A program made the position numbers and the translations under genes. A stretch of DNA of 64,000 nucleotides from Stomoxys calcitrans (taxonomy: Eukaryota > Arthropoda > Insecta > Diptera > Muscidae). Shown piece by piece: positions 12,569 to 24,015 of the stretch. Under the pieces are notes generated by a model. That model saw only the letters and a program-made list of their open reading frames with translations. It ran no database searches and had not been told where the DNA came from. The DNA lies in contig NC_081555.1 in assembly GCF_963082655.1 (NCBI RefSeq), positions 174,939,896-175,003,895 of the forward strand, written 5' to 3'. The first letter of the stretch is position 1. Every line of letters begins with the position of its first letter.

Positions 12569-13666
12569 ATTCAGATTTTGATATAGCTCCCACATATATT
12601 GGGTTGCCCAAAAAGTAATTGCGGATTTTTTAAAAGAAAGTAAATGCATTTTTAATAAATCTTAGAATGAACTTTAATCAAATATACTTTTTTTACACTT
12701 TTTTTCTAAAGCAAGCTAAAAGTAACAGCTGATAACTGACAGAAGAAAGAATGCAATAACAGAGTCACAAGCTGTGAAAAAATTTGTCAACGCCGACTAT
12801 ATGAAAAATCTGCAATTACTTTTTGGGCAACCCAATATATTTCATTCGATTTTAAGGCTCTAGTAGCCATAGTTTTGGTTCGATCTTTACAAAATTTTTT
12901 AAAAGACGTTCTATTTAATGTTCCAACATGTGTGTATAATTTTATCGCAATCGGTACAGATATAGCACCCATATATCGGTATAGATATAGCACCCATATA
13001 TATCTTTCATCCGATACGGCATTGTAGGGTTCTGGTAGCCATAATTTAGGTCCGATCTTTACAAAATTTTTGCACAAGACGTTCTATTTAATGTTCCAAT
13101 ATGTGTGCACAACTTTATCACAATCGGTTCAGATTTGCATTTTTTGGCCGATTTGGCTGAAATTTTGCATGTAATGTTCGGTTATGACTTCCAACAAGTA
13201 CGATCCAAATTAGTGTATAACCTGATATAGCTCCCATATAAACCGATTTCGCGATTTGACTTCCTGAGCCCTTATAAGCCGCAATTTTCGTCCGATTTGG
13301 CTGAAATTGAGCATGTGGTGTTTTGTTATTACTTCCAACAACTGTGCTAAGTACGATCTAAATCGGTTTATAACGTGATATAGCTCCCACATAAACCGAT
13401 ATCCCTATTTGTCTTCTTGAGTCCTTACAGACGCAATTTTTGTCCGATTTAGCTGAAATTTTGCATGCGGTTTTCTGTTACGACTTCCAACAACTGCTCC
13501 AAATACGGTCGAAATCAGTCTCTTACCTGATATGGCTCCCATATAAACCGATTTCTCGATCATCTTTGTTCGGTTCCTAGAAGCTTTAAATTTTAAATTT
13601 TTACCAGAATCTATGGTGATGGATTCCCAAGATTCAGCCCGGCCGAATTTTACACGCTTTTACTTG
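12545..13666 (+). mobile_element. DINE-1-like element, left end missing, with nested MITE
   Basis: Repeated internal phrases GATATAGCTCCCATATAAACC and CCGATTTGGCTGAAATTTTG are spaced about 150 bp apart. The right end has the palindrome TTCAGCCCGGCCGAA at about 13635-13649 and ends ACGCTTTTACTTGTTTTT. The MITE at 12599-12835 is inserted in it. Confidence 0.7.
12599..12835. mobile_element. 237-bp mariner-type MITE, copy 2
   Basis: Both ends carry TTGGGTTGCCCAAAAAGTAA, one inverted, and both are flanked by TA, the mariner target duplication. Internal sequence matches copy 1 with only a few scattered differences. Confidence 0.93.
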
Positions 13667-13671
13667 TTTTT

Positions 13672-14602
13672 CCATAGGCAGGTTAAGTTCAAAGTTGGGT
13701 GATATCGGAATATTTCTTGATATAGCCCCCATATAGACCGATCTGCCGATTAAAGGTTTTAGGCCCATTAAAACACCTATCCGATTTCGCTGAAATTCGG
13801 CACAATGGTTTGTGTTAGTCTTTTCCACATTCGTACTGAGTATTGTTAAGATCGGGCAATAATTCGTTATAGCTTCCATATACACTGATCTCCCGAATTA
13901 GTATCTTGGGCACATAAAACGCGCATTTATTACCTGATTTCGCTGAAATTTGGCGCAAGCACATATGTTAGTCTTTTTGATATAGCTATTTGGATATAGC
14001 TGCCATATATATCGATCTCTCGATTTAAGGTCTTGAACCCATAAAAGGAGCATTTATTAACCGATTTTGCTGAAATTTGGCACAGTTAACTATGTTAGAC
14101 CCCTCAACGTCCGTATTTAATATGGCCCCCATTGGTCTATATTTAGACATAGCTGTCATATAGACCGATCTATGGTCTAGAGCCCACAAAAGGCACACTT
14201 ATTATCCGATTTCGTTGAAATTTGGCACAGTGACTTATGTAAGGATTTTCGACGTCTGTGCCCTATATGGTGTAAATCGATATATAGCTGGATATAGCTG
14301 TCCTTAGACCATAAAAGCAGCGTTTATCGGTTGATAGCCTGATATAGCTGCCATAGAAACCAATCTTCCAATTTAACTTTCTAAGCCTCTGGCGGCGCAA
14401 ATTCTACTCGATTTGCTTGAAATTTTGTAGGTGGTGTTTTTCTGTGACTTCTAGCAGCCATGATGGTACGGTACATACCGGCCAATAACTTGATATAGCT
14501 CATATATATTTGAAAAAGCCATTCAAAGATCTTGACAAATGCAAAACTTGGTGGAGGGTATATAAGATTCGGCCCGGCCGAACATAGCACATTTTAACTT
14601 GT
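13672..14602 (+). mobile_element. DINE-1-like element, left end missing
   Basis: Internal units (GATATAGCTGCCATATA, CCATAAAAGGAGCATTTATT) lead to a right end with AAGATTCGGCCCGGCCGAAC at about 14567-14586, followed by TTTTAACTTG. It abuts the previous element. Confidence 0.7.
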
Positions 14603-15528
14603 TTTTTTTTTGCAATTTTGACCGAGATCTGCATCGTATTTTGCAATTTACGAAAGTATTTCCGGTTCGTTTGCGTTGCGTTTATCCATGATTTGGATTC
14701 GTGAAAAAATTTTTAATCACTTTGGCTCATAAACTGTCCACATCTGATTATTCATCTTAAAGTTGTACAGTTTGGAAATCAAAAAATTTTAAAAAAGTGT
14801 ATTTTTTGTATTTGTCAAAAATGTATTTTCATTAAAGTGTCTTTATTGAAAAATCTTTAAATACCTTAATTTGTTCCTTTTGTTTGTGAACAGGTGATAT
14901 ATTAAATTTGAACAAGATATGTCAACTTAAACGGTGCTATATTTACTTCTAAAAAGCCATTTTTATAAAAAATTGGAAAAACCCCTCAAACTCTCAAATT
15001 CCAAAGCCCATATAGGTTTATGTTTTTTTTTTTTACTCCATATGAATTTTTGCAACCTAACTAAATTTGTAGCTTTCACAGCAAATTTACTAAAAAATGT
15101 GGATGTGGTCCAAAATGGGTATTTTGGGTATTTCTGTGACAAATTTTGGGCAGTAGTTATTTTTGGTTTTTTAGAAAACTTTCTTCTGCAAAATTCACAA
15201 AGAATTAAGATGTTTCTGTAAGGTTTTTTTAAATTTTTCCAATTTTCAAAAAATTTTAATTTTTGGAAATCCGACCACAAACGAAGATTTGGCTGCATCA
15301 ACAAATTTTCCAAATACCGAGGTGACCAATTTGAGAGGCCTGTCAAAACGGGCTGGGCAACCTAGGGCCTTGAGAGTTTGCACACAATCTCGCTAACACC
15401 TCAGCTCCAACCATTCCAAATTTCAAAGAGATATGTCTATTCGTTCTCACATGGCATATTTTTTACGAGTTTTCGGTGCTCCTCTTCGTTGAAAAGTTTT
15501 TTACTGCCATACCAAATAGTACAATGGA
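14603..15528. other. AT-rich intergenic DNA with a minor repeat
   Basis: Region 15310-15425 is related to 9880-10000 (GACCAATTTGAGAGGCC, ACACCTCAGCTCCAACCATT). The overlapping 95- and 127-codon frames around 14934-15346 lie on opposite strands of low-complexity sequence and show no recognisable protein. Confidence 0.5.
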
Positions 15529-15855
15529 GGCCACCGTAGCGCAGAGGTTAGCATGTCCGCTTATGACGCTGAACGCCTGGATTCGAATTCTGGCAAGAAG
15601 ATAAACGTTCAGCGGTGATTATCGCCTTCTAATGCTGGCGACATTTGGGAGGTACTGTACCATTTGGTATGGCAGCCATGTAAAAACTTCTCCACAAAGA
15701 GGTGTCGCTCTGCGGCACGCTGGATTCGGATTCGGCTATAAAATGGAGGTCCCTTATCATTGAGCTTAAAACTAGAATCGGACAGCACTCATTGATATGT
15801 GGAAGTTTGCCCCTGTTCCTTAATGGAATGTTCATGGGTAAATTTGCATGTTTAC
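15529..15855 (+). mobile_element. tRNA-headed SINE, full length, mutated B box
   Basis: It begins GGCCACCGTAGCGCAGAGG and has the family body (GTGTCGCTCTGCGGCACG, GGAAGTTTGCCCCTGTTCC) and tail. The B box reads GGATTCGAATTC, which would weaken pol III binding. Confidence 0.85.
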
Positions 15856-15864
15856 CAAATGGTA

Positions 15865-15945
15865 AAGTTCCTCACAGTATTAGGAGGGGATAACCACCGC
15901 TGAAAAAAATTTTCTGATGTTCTGGTCAGAATTTGAACCCAGGCG
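15865..15945 (-). mobile_element. SINE head fragment in opposite orientation
   Basis: On the minus strand this reads from CGCCTGGGTTCAAATTCTG into the TTATCCCCTCCTAATACTG body. It abuts the tail of the plus-strand copy. Confidence 0.7.
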
Positions 15946-15974
15946 TTGTGGAGGTGGTGATCATCTTTGAGTGG

Positions 15975-16375
15975 AGGTGGTGATCCTCGTAAAGCTCCTG
16001 TAGGTGAGCAAGCTCATTCCAGTCCAAGGGAACGACCGCCACGGGAACAGTGTGGCGCCAATAACAAGTCAATTTATTTCAAAACCAAGAACCATGGACA
16101 AGATATAAGATTAATGAACGATCAATGGTTTAGTATCTGCACACAGGAAGTAAAGCTATAAAAGAGTTAAAAAAAGCGTGGTCACAAGGCGCTAATAACA
16201 CGCCATATCATATCGAGCATTTGTACAAGAGCCGTTGCCGCCCGGCCTCTCACAGATACTCTCCGCTTGATACCGCTGATTATCCGCGAGTGCCGTATGA
16301 AGCGTTTGCTACTCCGTATGGAGTATGGACGCTCTCGGTAGCTCGCAGCTTAGCTTCTCGTGACAGCAGTGAACA
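15975..16375 (+). repeat. Unclassified interspersed repeat X, copy 1
   Basis: GGAGGTGGTGATCCTCGTAA, GTGAGCAAGCTCATTCCAGT and CCGCCCGGCCTCTCACAGA recur in diverged form at 18960-19260 and inverted at 36830-37250. It encodes nothing recognisable. Confidence 0.6.
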
Positions 16376-16431
16376 CCACTCAGATGGGACCTCAATGTTC
16401 CAGCCTGTGTGGTGCTTACAACTATCACGTG

Positions 16432-16484
16432 CCCAGCCGTTCAGCGTCATAGACGGACATGCTAATCTCTGCTCTATGGTGGCG
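16432..16484 (-). mobile_element. SINE head fragment
   Basis: The reverse complement shows ATAGAGCAGAGATTAGCATG and GTCTATGACGCTGAACGGC, the A-box half of the SINE head. Confidence 0.6.
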
Positions 16485-16540
16485 TTCGTATGTATGGCGT
16501 TCGTGTGTATATTTTTAAGAGAACCCATGGTAGAGATATC

Positions 16541-16612
16541 ACAAGCTCAAAAATATCACTGAGCTCAAAAATATCACTGAACTCAAAAATATAACTGAGC
16601 TCAAAAACTAAG
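16541..16612. repeat. 18-bp tandem repeat, 4 copies
   Basis: AGCTCAAAAATATCACTG repeats three times with small changes and a fourth partial copy (AGCTCAAAAACTA). It lies about 110 bp beyond the stop codon of protease B. Confidence 0.85.
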
Positions 16613-16720
16613 CATAACACAACCTCTGTGAATATTAATAAAATAACTTTTTGGATTTATTCAACAACATATTTTTCATAGAAAACACAAAATTTTAGCC
16701 GCTTCATTTGGCCGCTTTCT

Positions 16721-17585
<865 letters not shown>

Positions 17586-17591
17586 TTAGCT

Positions 17592-17659
17592 CTTTTATAG
17601 CTTTTTATTTCCTGAGCAGATACTAAACCATTGACCGCTCAATAATCTTATCTCTTATC
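17592..17659 (-). promoter_or_regulatory. Promoter of protease B
   Basis: TATAAAAG (complement 17592-17599) lies about 50 bp before the start codon. Two GATAAG sites, spaced 7 bp (complement 17647-17652 and 17654-17659), lie 100-113 bp upstream. Confidence 0.65.
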
Positions 17660-18339
17660 TCTTGTCTGTGGTTTTTGGTTTTGGAAAAAATTGATTTGCT
17701 TTAGCTTCGGCCCTATATCTTGAAAAAATATCAGTGACGTTACAAGTGATATAAATCACTGACTTTATAAAGAAGAAGTAGAAGTCGTGCAAAATTCCGA
17801 ATAATCGTAAAGGCTAACAAAAACTTGTTCTAGTTTGTGGGGAAAAATATGAACGAGAAGTGGTTTTCACAGATCTCTACTTCTGCTTACTTTGCAGTTC
17901 TTTCAGACTCTCAAGGGGTAAAGTAGAGGATAAAGATTACCCAGCAATGATTCTAACTAAACAAAATCCAAGCCTATCTTGGTACCTCCTTTACCTTACA
18001 TGTGAACACAGACATACCCGCGATGTCACCTGGAGCAGCTGCCTTCAACACCCGTGAAAGGTAGATGACATGTGCTGCAAACCCACATCTTTCTATAGTC
18101 CTCAAACTATTTACAAAAAATACCAGAAACGAAGAAAGAGAAAAACGGACTCTTCTAACATTGACGGCCTTTAGGGATCTAAAGTCAAATGAGAAAGTAG
18201 ATTTTTTGACTTTTCGGCCCATGTAGCAGCAAAATCCAATTATATTTCGACATGCGCAATCTTAAGCAAAGATTTACAGCTTCCTAAGTTTCAGCAAGAT
18301 CGGAAAAAATTATGCCTTTTAGGAAGTTAAGGTAATTGC
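17660..18339. other. Unassigned intergenic DNA
   Basis: Short frames only (up to 82 codons at 17974-18222 on the minus strand) with no recognisable product. No repeats were identified. Confidence 0.45.
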
Positions 18340-18637
18340 TCACTGTAGCGCAGAGGTTAGCATTTCCGCCTATGACGCTGAACGCCTGGGTTCGAATCCT
18401 GGCGAGACCATCAGAAAAAAAATTATCACCGGTGGTTTTCCCCTCCCAATGCTGACGACATTTGTGAGGTACTATGCCATATTAAACTTCTCTATAAAGA
18501 GGTGTCGCACTGCGGCTCGCCGTTCGAACTCGGCTATAAAAAGGAGGCCCCTTAAACTTGAATCGGACTGCACTCATTGATATATGAGAAGTTTGCCCCT
18601 GTTCCTTAGTGGAATGTTCATGGGCAAAATTTGCAAT
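18340..18637 (+). mobile_element. tRNA-headed SINE, nearly full length
   Basis: CACTGTAGCGCAGAGGTTAG (A box), a perfect GGTTCGAATCC B box, the body CCTCCCAATGCTGACGAC and the tail GTTCATGGGCAAAATTTGC are all present. Confidence 0.88.
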
Positions 18638-18954
18638 TTTGCAAAAAAGGTAATTGCTCTGCAGGTGCCACACTTAGTTTTCCTGCCAACATTCTTTCTC
18701 TTACAAATCTTCACCTTCGTACAAGCAATGATCGACTATGGAAGTAATTTCGACTAATCGATCATTCGACCTTTTAAACATTGAAAGTCAATTTCACATG
18801 TAAAAGATCGATTATTTAACTCCAAATAAAAATTTTTAAGTCTTCCAAGTCGACTTTGACTTTTCGGCAGGAAGTAGAGAGAAATGAAAAGAACTGAGTG
18901 TAAAGCAAATAGAGATGTTCAGAAGTCGTCGTTGTTGTTGCTGCATATTTTTGT
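18638..18954. other. Unassigned intergenic DNA
   Basis: Nothing recognised on either strand. Confidence 0.4.
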
Positions 18955-18959
18955 GTCGA

Positions 18960-19260
18960 GGTAGCGATTCTTGTGTAGCACCCTAGGTGAGCAAGCTTGT
19001 TCCGGTCCATGGTACCGATTGGCCCAGGAACATTGTGACCATTAGTTATTCAAAGGCCAGTATTACAAGCACTTAAGCAAGATTGGTTGCCATCCGGTCT
19101 CTCACTGAGACTCTCCACTTGATGCCGCCGATTTTTCGCGACTGCAGTTGCAGTTACTCCATACACAGAGCGTCCCTCTATCCGCAACCTGTGGACGCGC
19201 CCGGTAGATCTCAACTGAAATTCTAGTGATGACGATGAACATCACATCGGAGCTCAGAGT
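18960..19260 (+). repeat. Unclassified interspersed repeat X, copy 2
   Basis: GTAGCACCCTAGGTGAGC, TTGCCATCCGGTCTCTCAC and GAGACTCTCCACTTGATGCC align with the copy at 15975. Confidence 0.6.
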
Positions 19261-19349
19261 TACAACCCGTATGGTGTTCATAGTTGTCCCGTCCTGGTAA
19301 ATATTCAGGAGTCAGAATAAAGTCGGAAAATTTTACCAAACAATGAGAT

Positions 19350-20235
19350 TAGGTAAGGTTGAAGGACAGGATGCAGAGTATAATCAGCCACTATGGACAT
19401 ACACCTAGGCAAGCAATGCGGTTTGTTGCGCATTTTAAATACCGAGAAGTAACCCCAAAAATCTGTGCTTCCCACAAAATTCCTATACTTTCTTAACCTT
19501 TTTCTATTCAATGCTTCTTGGTTCAAGGTTATCGTATTTGCCTTTGCACCTAAGTCCCCGGAGTCAATTACCGCGAAAGACGTGCATTGATACAGGATAA
19601 TCTACAAAGTTCCACCATCTTCCGCACATGCTGTAACTTGACGCACATATTTTGCATTGGTGAGCCCATAGTTCTAAGTGTCCCGTTATAAAACCAAAAG
19701 TCATAATGACGTCCTTCATATTTCCTCTCAGTAATATCATTGTCTTCTCACGATACGGATCCCTCATAGGATTTTCGTCATACTTCAAACTGCGTCGCCC
19801 CGAAGGGCTTCGAATTCATCAAGTCTTTTGATGAATGCGTCGTCTGCGATCATGTTCGACCTTACTCCGTTATGGCTTGGCACTCAAAGGAGGTGGATCG
19901 TGCCATCCCTTGAGAAGGCGTTAATCTCCTTCGTACATTCTAAGGCTGTCCGTAAGCAAATTATTATACGTTATATCCTCTAGTGTCGACTCTAGTGTCG
20001 ACTCAGGTGTCCATTCCGAAACCTCTTCCACCCCTTCCTTTCGTCGCCTTGAATATCACACGATGGTATATATTGCTCCTATCATCCATTTATTGTCCTA
20101 TCGTTATCCCGTCCATCCCGTGACGCCAGGAATTGACCTTTCTTCGTTTTTCCTCACAATAGACAGATTTTAGCCTTAATTCTGTTTACGTTAAAATCCC
20201 TAGGTCTAGCCCAATCATATGCGAAGATGGAAGGC
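19350..20235 (-). pseudogene. 3' fragment of an RNase H-bearing non-LTR retrotransposon
   Basis: The DNA matches, with many changes, the minus-strand copy at 29945-31360. Shared text includes GGACATACACCTAGGC, GTTTGTTGCGCATTTTAAA, CCGCACATGCTGTAACTTG, CTCCGTTATGGCTTGGCAC and GAAACCTCTTCC. On the minus strand it encodes pieces of the RNase H and C-terminal domain with several stops. Non-functional. Confidence 0.65.
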
Positions 20236-20525
20236 ACTGTGCACCTTTTACTCCTGCTAATTGATTTACTGGATGCAGACGGCCATTGCGAGACTGAAAT
20301 GGTGAAAGGTGCAAAGACTGGCTTGCGTCAGAATCACTAGATCATTGAGATTAACTTCGCAGACAGGCCCAATCGTATGCTAAACTGGAAGGCACTGTGC
20401 GCCTTTTACTCCCGCCAATTGATTTTCTGGTTGCAGACGGGCATTGTGACCCTGAAATGGTAGAAGGTGCAAAGTCTGGCTTGCGTCAGAATCACTAGAG
20501 CATTTAGATTAACTCCACAGGCGAT
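20209..20525. repeat. 158-bp tandem duplication
   Basis: GGAAGGCACTGTGC, CTTTTACTCC, GGCTTGCGTCAGAATCACTA and GATTAACT occur in the same order twice. CCCAAT starts at 20210 and 20368. Confidence 0.8.
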
Positions 20526-20731
20526 GCTGGTTATTCCACCCACTAAGAGGCCTACGAGTATTTTAGAAACTATGTCACCGAGGTCGCGCTTAGGCTGGGG
20601 GCGCTCGGCATCCTGAAGGGGAGTTGTACTGGTTGAAGAGGACTATTCTGGGTATTACGGATGTGGAGGCTGAGGAGTCTCAAACCGATTCAGAATAAGA
20701 TCGCTTTCCAGAATCAGAAGAGGAATGGTAG

Positions 20732-21250
20732 ATAGGATCTCGGCATGATGAAGAAGGACGGGTACGGCCACAGTTTTGTTCTGGGTACAATGGAAGCGGA
20801 GGGTAGGCTAGAAAGATCTTCTTTTCCGGAGGAGAGGATTGAGAGATGGATGCTATGTTTGAGGAGGTGAGGATTAAGAGATGGATGCTATGTTTAAGGA
20901 GGATTACACCTCCCGATCTCGACACTGGTGGGATCTAGGTGGAGTCAAGGGCGGGAGTAGACCCCCATTCCGAGTCCCTCGATATCGGTATGTCACAGAG
21001 CTGTGCCGCCAAATTTTTTGGTCAGGCTGAAGGATCTCGGCACGAAGATGAGGGACGGGTACGGCCACAGTTTTGTTCTGGGTACAATGGAAATGGAGGG
21101 TAGGCTAGAAACATCCTCTTTTCCGGAAGAGAGGATTGAGAGATGGATGCTATGTTTGAGGAGGATTACACCTCCCAACATCTAAGCTGAAGGCGTCTAG
21201 ATAAAGCCAAGGGCGGGAGTAGACCCCCATTCCAAGTCCCTCGATGCCGG
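20732..21250. repeat. Tandem duplication of a 220-260 bp segment of unknown origin
   Basis: GGATCTCGGCA, GACGGGTACGGCCACAGTTT, GTTCTGGGTACAATGGAA, GAGAGATGGATGCTATGTTT and GGGCGGGAGTAGACCCCCAT occur in both copies (first 20732-20985, second 21030-21245). The first copy also has an internal duplication of the GAGAGATGGATGC segment. The second copy keeps a 60-codon frame (21003-21185). A gag-like origin is possible but not recognised. Confidence 0.7.
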
Positions 21251-21957
21251 TCCAAGTCGACTGACGGACAAGAGCACTGGCTAGATGGGCACAGGTTTCC
21301 CAACTTGAAGAATGGTTCTTCTCCGGTCTGAGTGAACTTGCAAGCTGATCTCTAGATGGTCTCCTCAGATACGTGAATAAGACAGTACGGTATCGACAGA
21401 GGGTGCTCACCTTTGTGTTGGGTTTCCAGGTCAATCTGAATCTGGACCTAAACCGATATTCCGTGAATAAATTTTTTAGAAATAAAATTTTGATATAATT
21501 TCTGTAAAAAAATAATTTGATCAACTTTTATAAATATTTTTTGACAAAATGTCCAACCAAATAATAATTTTTAAAAATTTTCTATAAAAATAAAATTTTA
21601 AAAAATTTTATATAGAAATAAATTTTCGAAAACATTTTCTATAGAAATAAAATTTTATTCAAAGTTTCATAAAAATAAAATCGTTCTTGCGCTTATTTTG
21701 TTTGTTAACAAAATTACCATAGAATATATTTTGTGCAACTTATTTTTGTATATAATTTTGTCAAAAATTTGTTTCTTTGGTTAATTTTTTTTTAACCTTA
21801 AAAGCGCACAGGCTTTTTAGTCAAGTTTCATTATCTCATAATCCATTTTATCAAATCGCGTGATAAGATTTACTTTTTGGCAATAATAAATTAAAAATCC
21901 CCATAAGATTAGGTTCATTCAATACTGAGGTTCGCCAGCCAAGGTATATAGAAAAGC
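21251..21957. other. Intergenic DNA grading into AT-rich sequence upstream of protease C
   Basis: The stretch 21470-21780 contains diverged iterations of AAAATTTTCTATAGAAATA. This style of low-complexity repeat is also seen at 52.4-52.5 and 58.2-58.4 kb. Confidence 0.5.
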
Positions 21958-21965
21958 TATAAATA
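21861..21965 (+). promoter_or_regulatory. Promoter of protease C
   Basis: TGATAAGAT at 21861-21869 is the GATA-type site, about 150 bp before the start codon. TATAAATA at 21958-21965 lies about 50 bp before it. Confidence 0.6.
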
Positions 21966-22011
21966 CCACTTAAAATAGGCAAAATAGCTTAAAATTCTTA
22001 TAAATACTGTG

Positions 22012-22826
22012 ATGGCCATGTCGTTGCTAAAATTTTTCCTGCTTATCAGTTGCGTGGCTTGTGTGGCATGGGCTAATCCCACGGGTCGTGTGGTGGGAGG
22101 TGATGATGCCGTAGCCAGACAATTTCCTTACCAAATATCGTTGCGCCGCGATCATAGCCATGTGTGTGGTGGTTCCATCATCAGCAGCCGTACCGTTTTG
22201 ACCGCTGCTCATTGTGTGGTCATGGAGGGTACTACACCGTACGTACTTACCGAATATGCCTAATAAGACAATTAAGTTCGATGGTATTTGTTTCATATTC
22301 TAGTTTCCCCGCCAAAGATTTTACCATACGTGCAGGCACCATCAATCGCATTGCTGGTGGCATTATAGTGCAAGTCAAACGTGTCACTGTCCATCCCGAC
22401 TATGTGATCTACAATGACTTGGCTTTGTTGGAATTGGAGGAGGAATTGACCTTTTCCGAGACTATTCAGCCCATTGAATTGTTCGAAGGTGAAGTGCCTG
22501 CAGGCTCTGACGTTATCATCTCTGGTTGGGGTCTAACTGAACATGCTGGCGCCAGCTTGCCCATTATTATGCAGTGGTATAAGGTTACAGCTCTCAGCAA
22601 GACTGGATGTGCATCGAAAATTGGTTTCTACAGCGATGCATTGATTTGTTTGGATCATCCTTCGGGTGCTGGTGCTTGCAATGGCGACTCTGGTGGTCCT
22701 GCCGCCTATGAGGGTAAACTTGTGGGTGCCGCCGGTTTTGTAGTAATCAAGTGTGGCTCCTCGCGTCCAGATGGTTATGCCAAGGTCTCCTACAACATTG
22801 AATGGATAAGGGCTAATATGGTTTAA
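22012..22826 (+). CDS. Protease C: secreted S1A serine protease, brachyurin/chymotrypsin-like
   Basis: Exon 1 is 22012-22238 and exon 2 is 22304-22826. The 65-bp intron starts GTACGT and ends TTCTAG. This donor, not the GTACTT four bases later, keeps phase 2 and the Pro-Phe-Pro junction seen in I and J. The 249-residue protein is the shortest intact paralog. It has a leader of about 21 residues, the propeptide NPTGR and mature VVGG. The triad is His67, Asp114 and Ser205; Gly199 and Asp232 occupy chymotrypsin positions 189 and 226. It stands alone on the plus strand between minus-strand neighbours and has no very close relative in the window. Translation could start at the ATG at 22012 or at 22018. 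Confidence 0.9.
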
Positions 22827-23954
22827 ATTGTCAATGCCAATGGGACATAGGGAAGAGTATATGGAACAGTATTATAAAAAGAAAGTAACAAAGATAAAGA
22901 ATAACAAATTCGAAACCACTAAGCTTGTCTCGAACGAATGATTTTTATTCGCTAATCAGCTGACTGCAGAGTAGAGTAAATATAAAGATTTGGGGGAAAG
23001 AAGCAAACAAATAACTTTGGTTAGAATAACTTGGGTAAAAAAGTCAATTGACCGCTTTATATTTTTTTTTTAAGATATAAGCAAAATATTAAAATTCCAA
23101 TGCAGGATATTATCCGGTTATAGACCGTTTCGACAAAGATTAGCGCAGCAGAGAACTTTCAAAAGTAAGGCATAATGTGTGATGTTGCTAAAAATCATTT
23201 GACCGGCTTTCTGTATAGCGGTTTCTGGTTCGTCAGAACCTTTATCATTAATAAATGGTCAAATGGATCATGGTGCTTTACATACCAACCCAACTAGAGA
23301 CGGTTGCACAGCACACACCTGAATTTGAACAGGGCTCTATAAGACGACTTGATTCCCAAGCGCAATAGAAAACAAGTAAAATCTTACTTCCCTTATTAAA
23401 ATCCAACATATCCAATAATGCCAATAGGAACAAACAAACACAATTTTGCCGAACTTATTTGTTCTCTGCACTGTGAACAGCCATTGATGCTGCCAGTGAT
23501 GTTTTGTGTATAGGCAGATATATGCAAAATAATCAGAATTTTTTGTAAATATATGTTCTTTTTTAATCTTGAGGTGTATGGTTAATTGTCGAAATTTTTT
23601 GATTAAACTGGTATTGACCATAACATTTAGAACATTGGCCATTTTGCTTGCTTCGTTTACCGGAAACTTTGATAACCAATCGCGTAGCTCAATAAATTAC
23701 TCTCTTTGATAAGGTTTAATTTTCGAAGAGCAAGACTTTTTCAATATCAGCCACAAGCAAGCAAGTTGTTTAACAACCTGATTTTACGACATAACATAAC
23801 TTATAAAACTGGTTTATGGCAATGTTATTTTCTGAAGCAGTTCACCAATCCTCCATGTACCTTATTCGCTTATATATATGCCGGACAACTAACTTCAAGC
23901 ATAAGATCTATCTACAGGATCGATGGCAAGATATTAACTAAAATGGCATTTATT
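22827..23954. other. Unassigned intergenic DNA
   Basis: AT-rich sequence with frames up to 101 codons (23337-23642, minus strand) that show no recognisable protein. No mobile-element ends were found. Confidence 0.45.
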
Positions 23955-24015
23955 TTCTAAATGATGAACTTTTTAAAAAACACAATGACGAACTAATGGA
24001 GGTATTCTATAGAAA

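Noticed and set aside
22164..22826. 220-codon frame in protease C starting upstream of the intron
   Set aside because: It reads exon 1 in the wrong phase and through the intron; the spliced model restores the family protein exactly.
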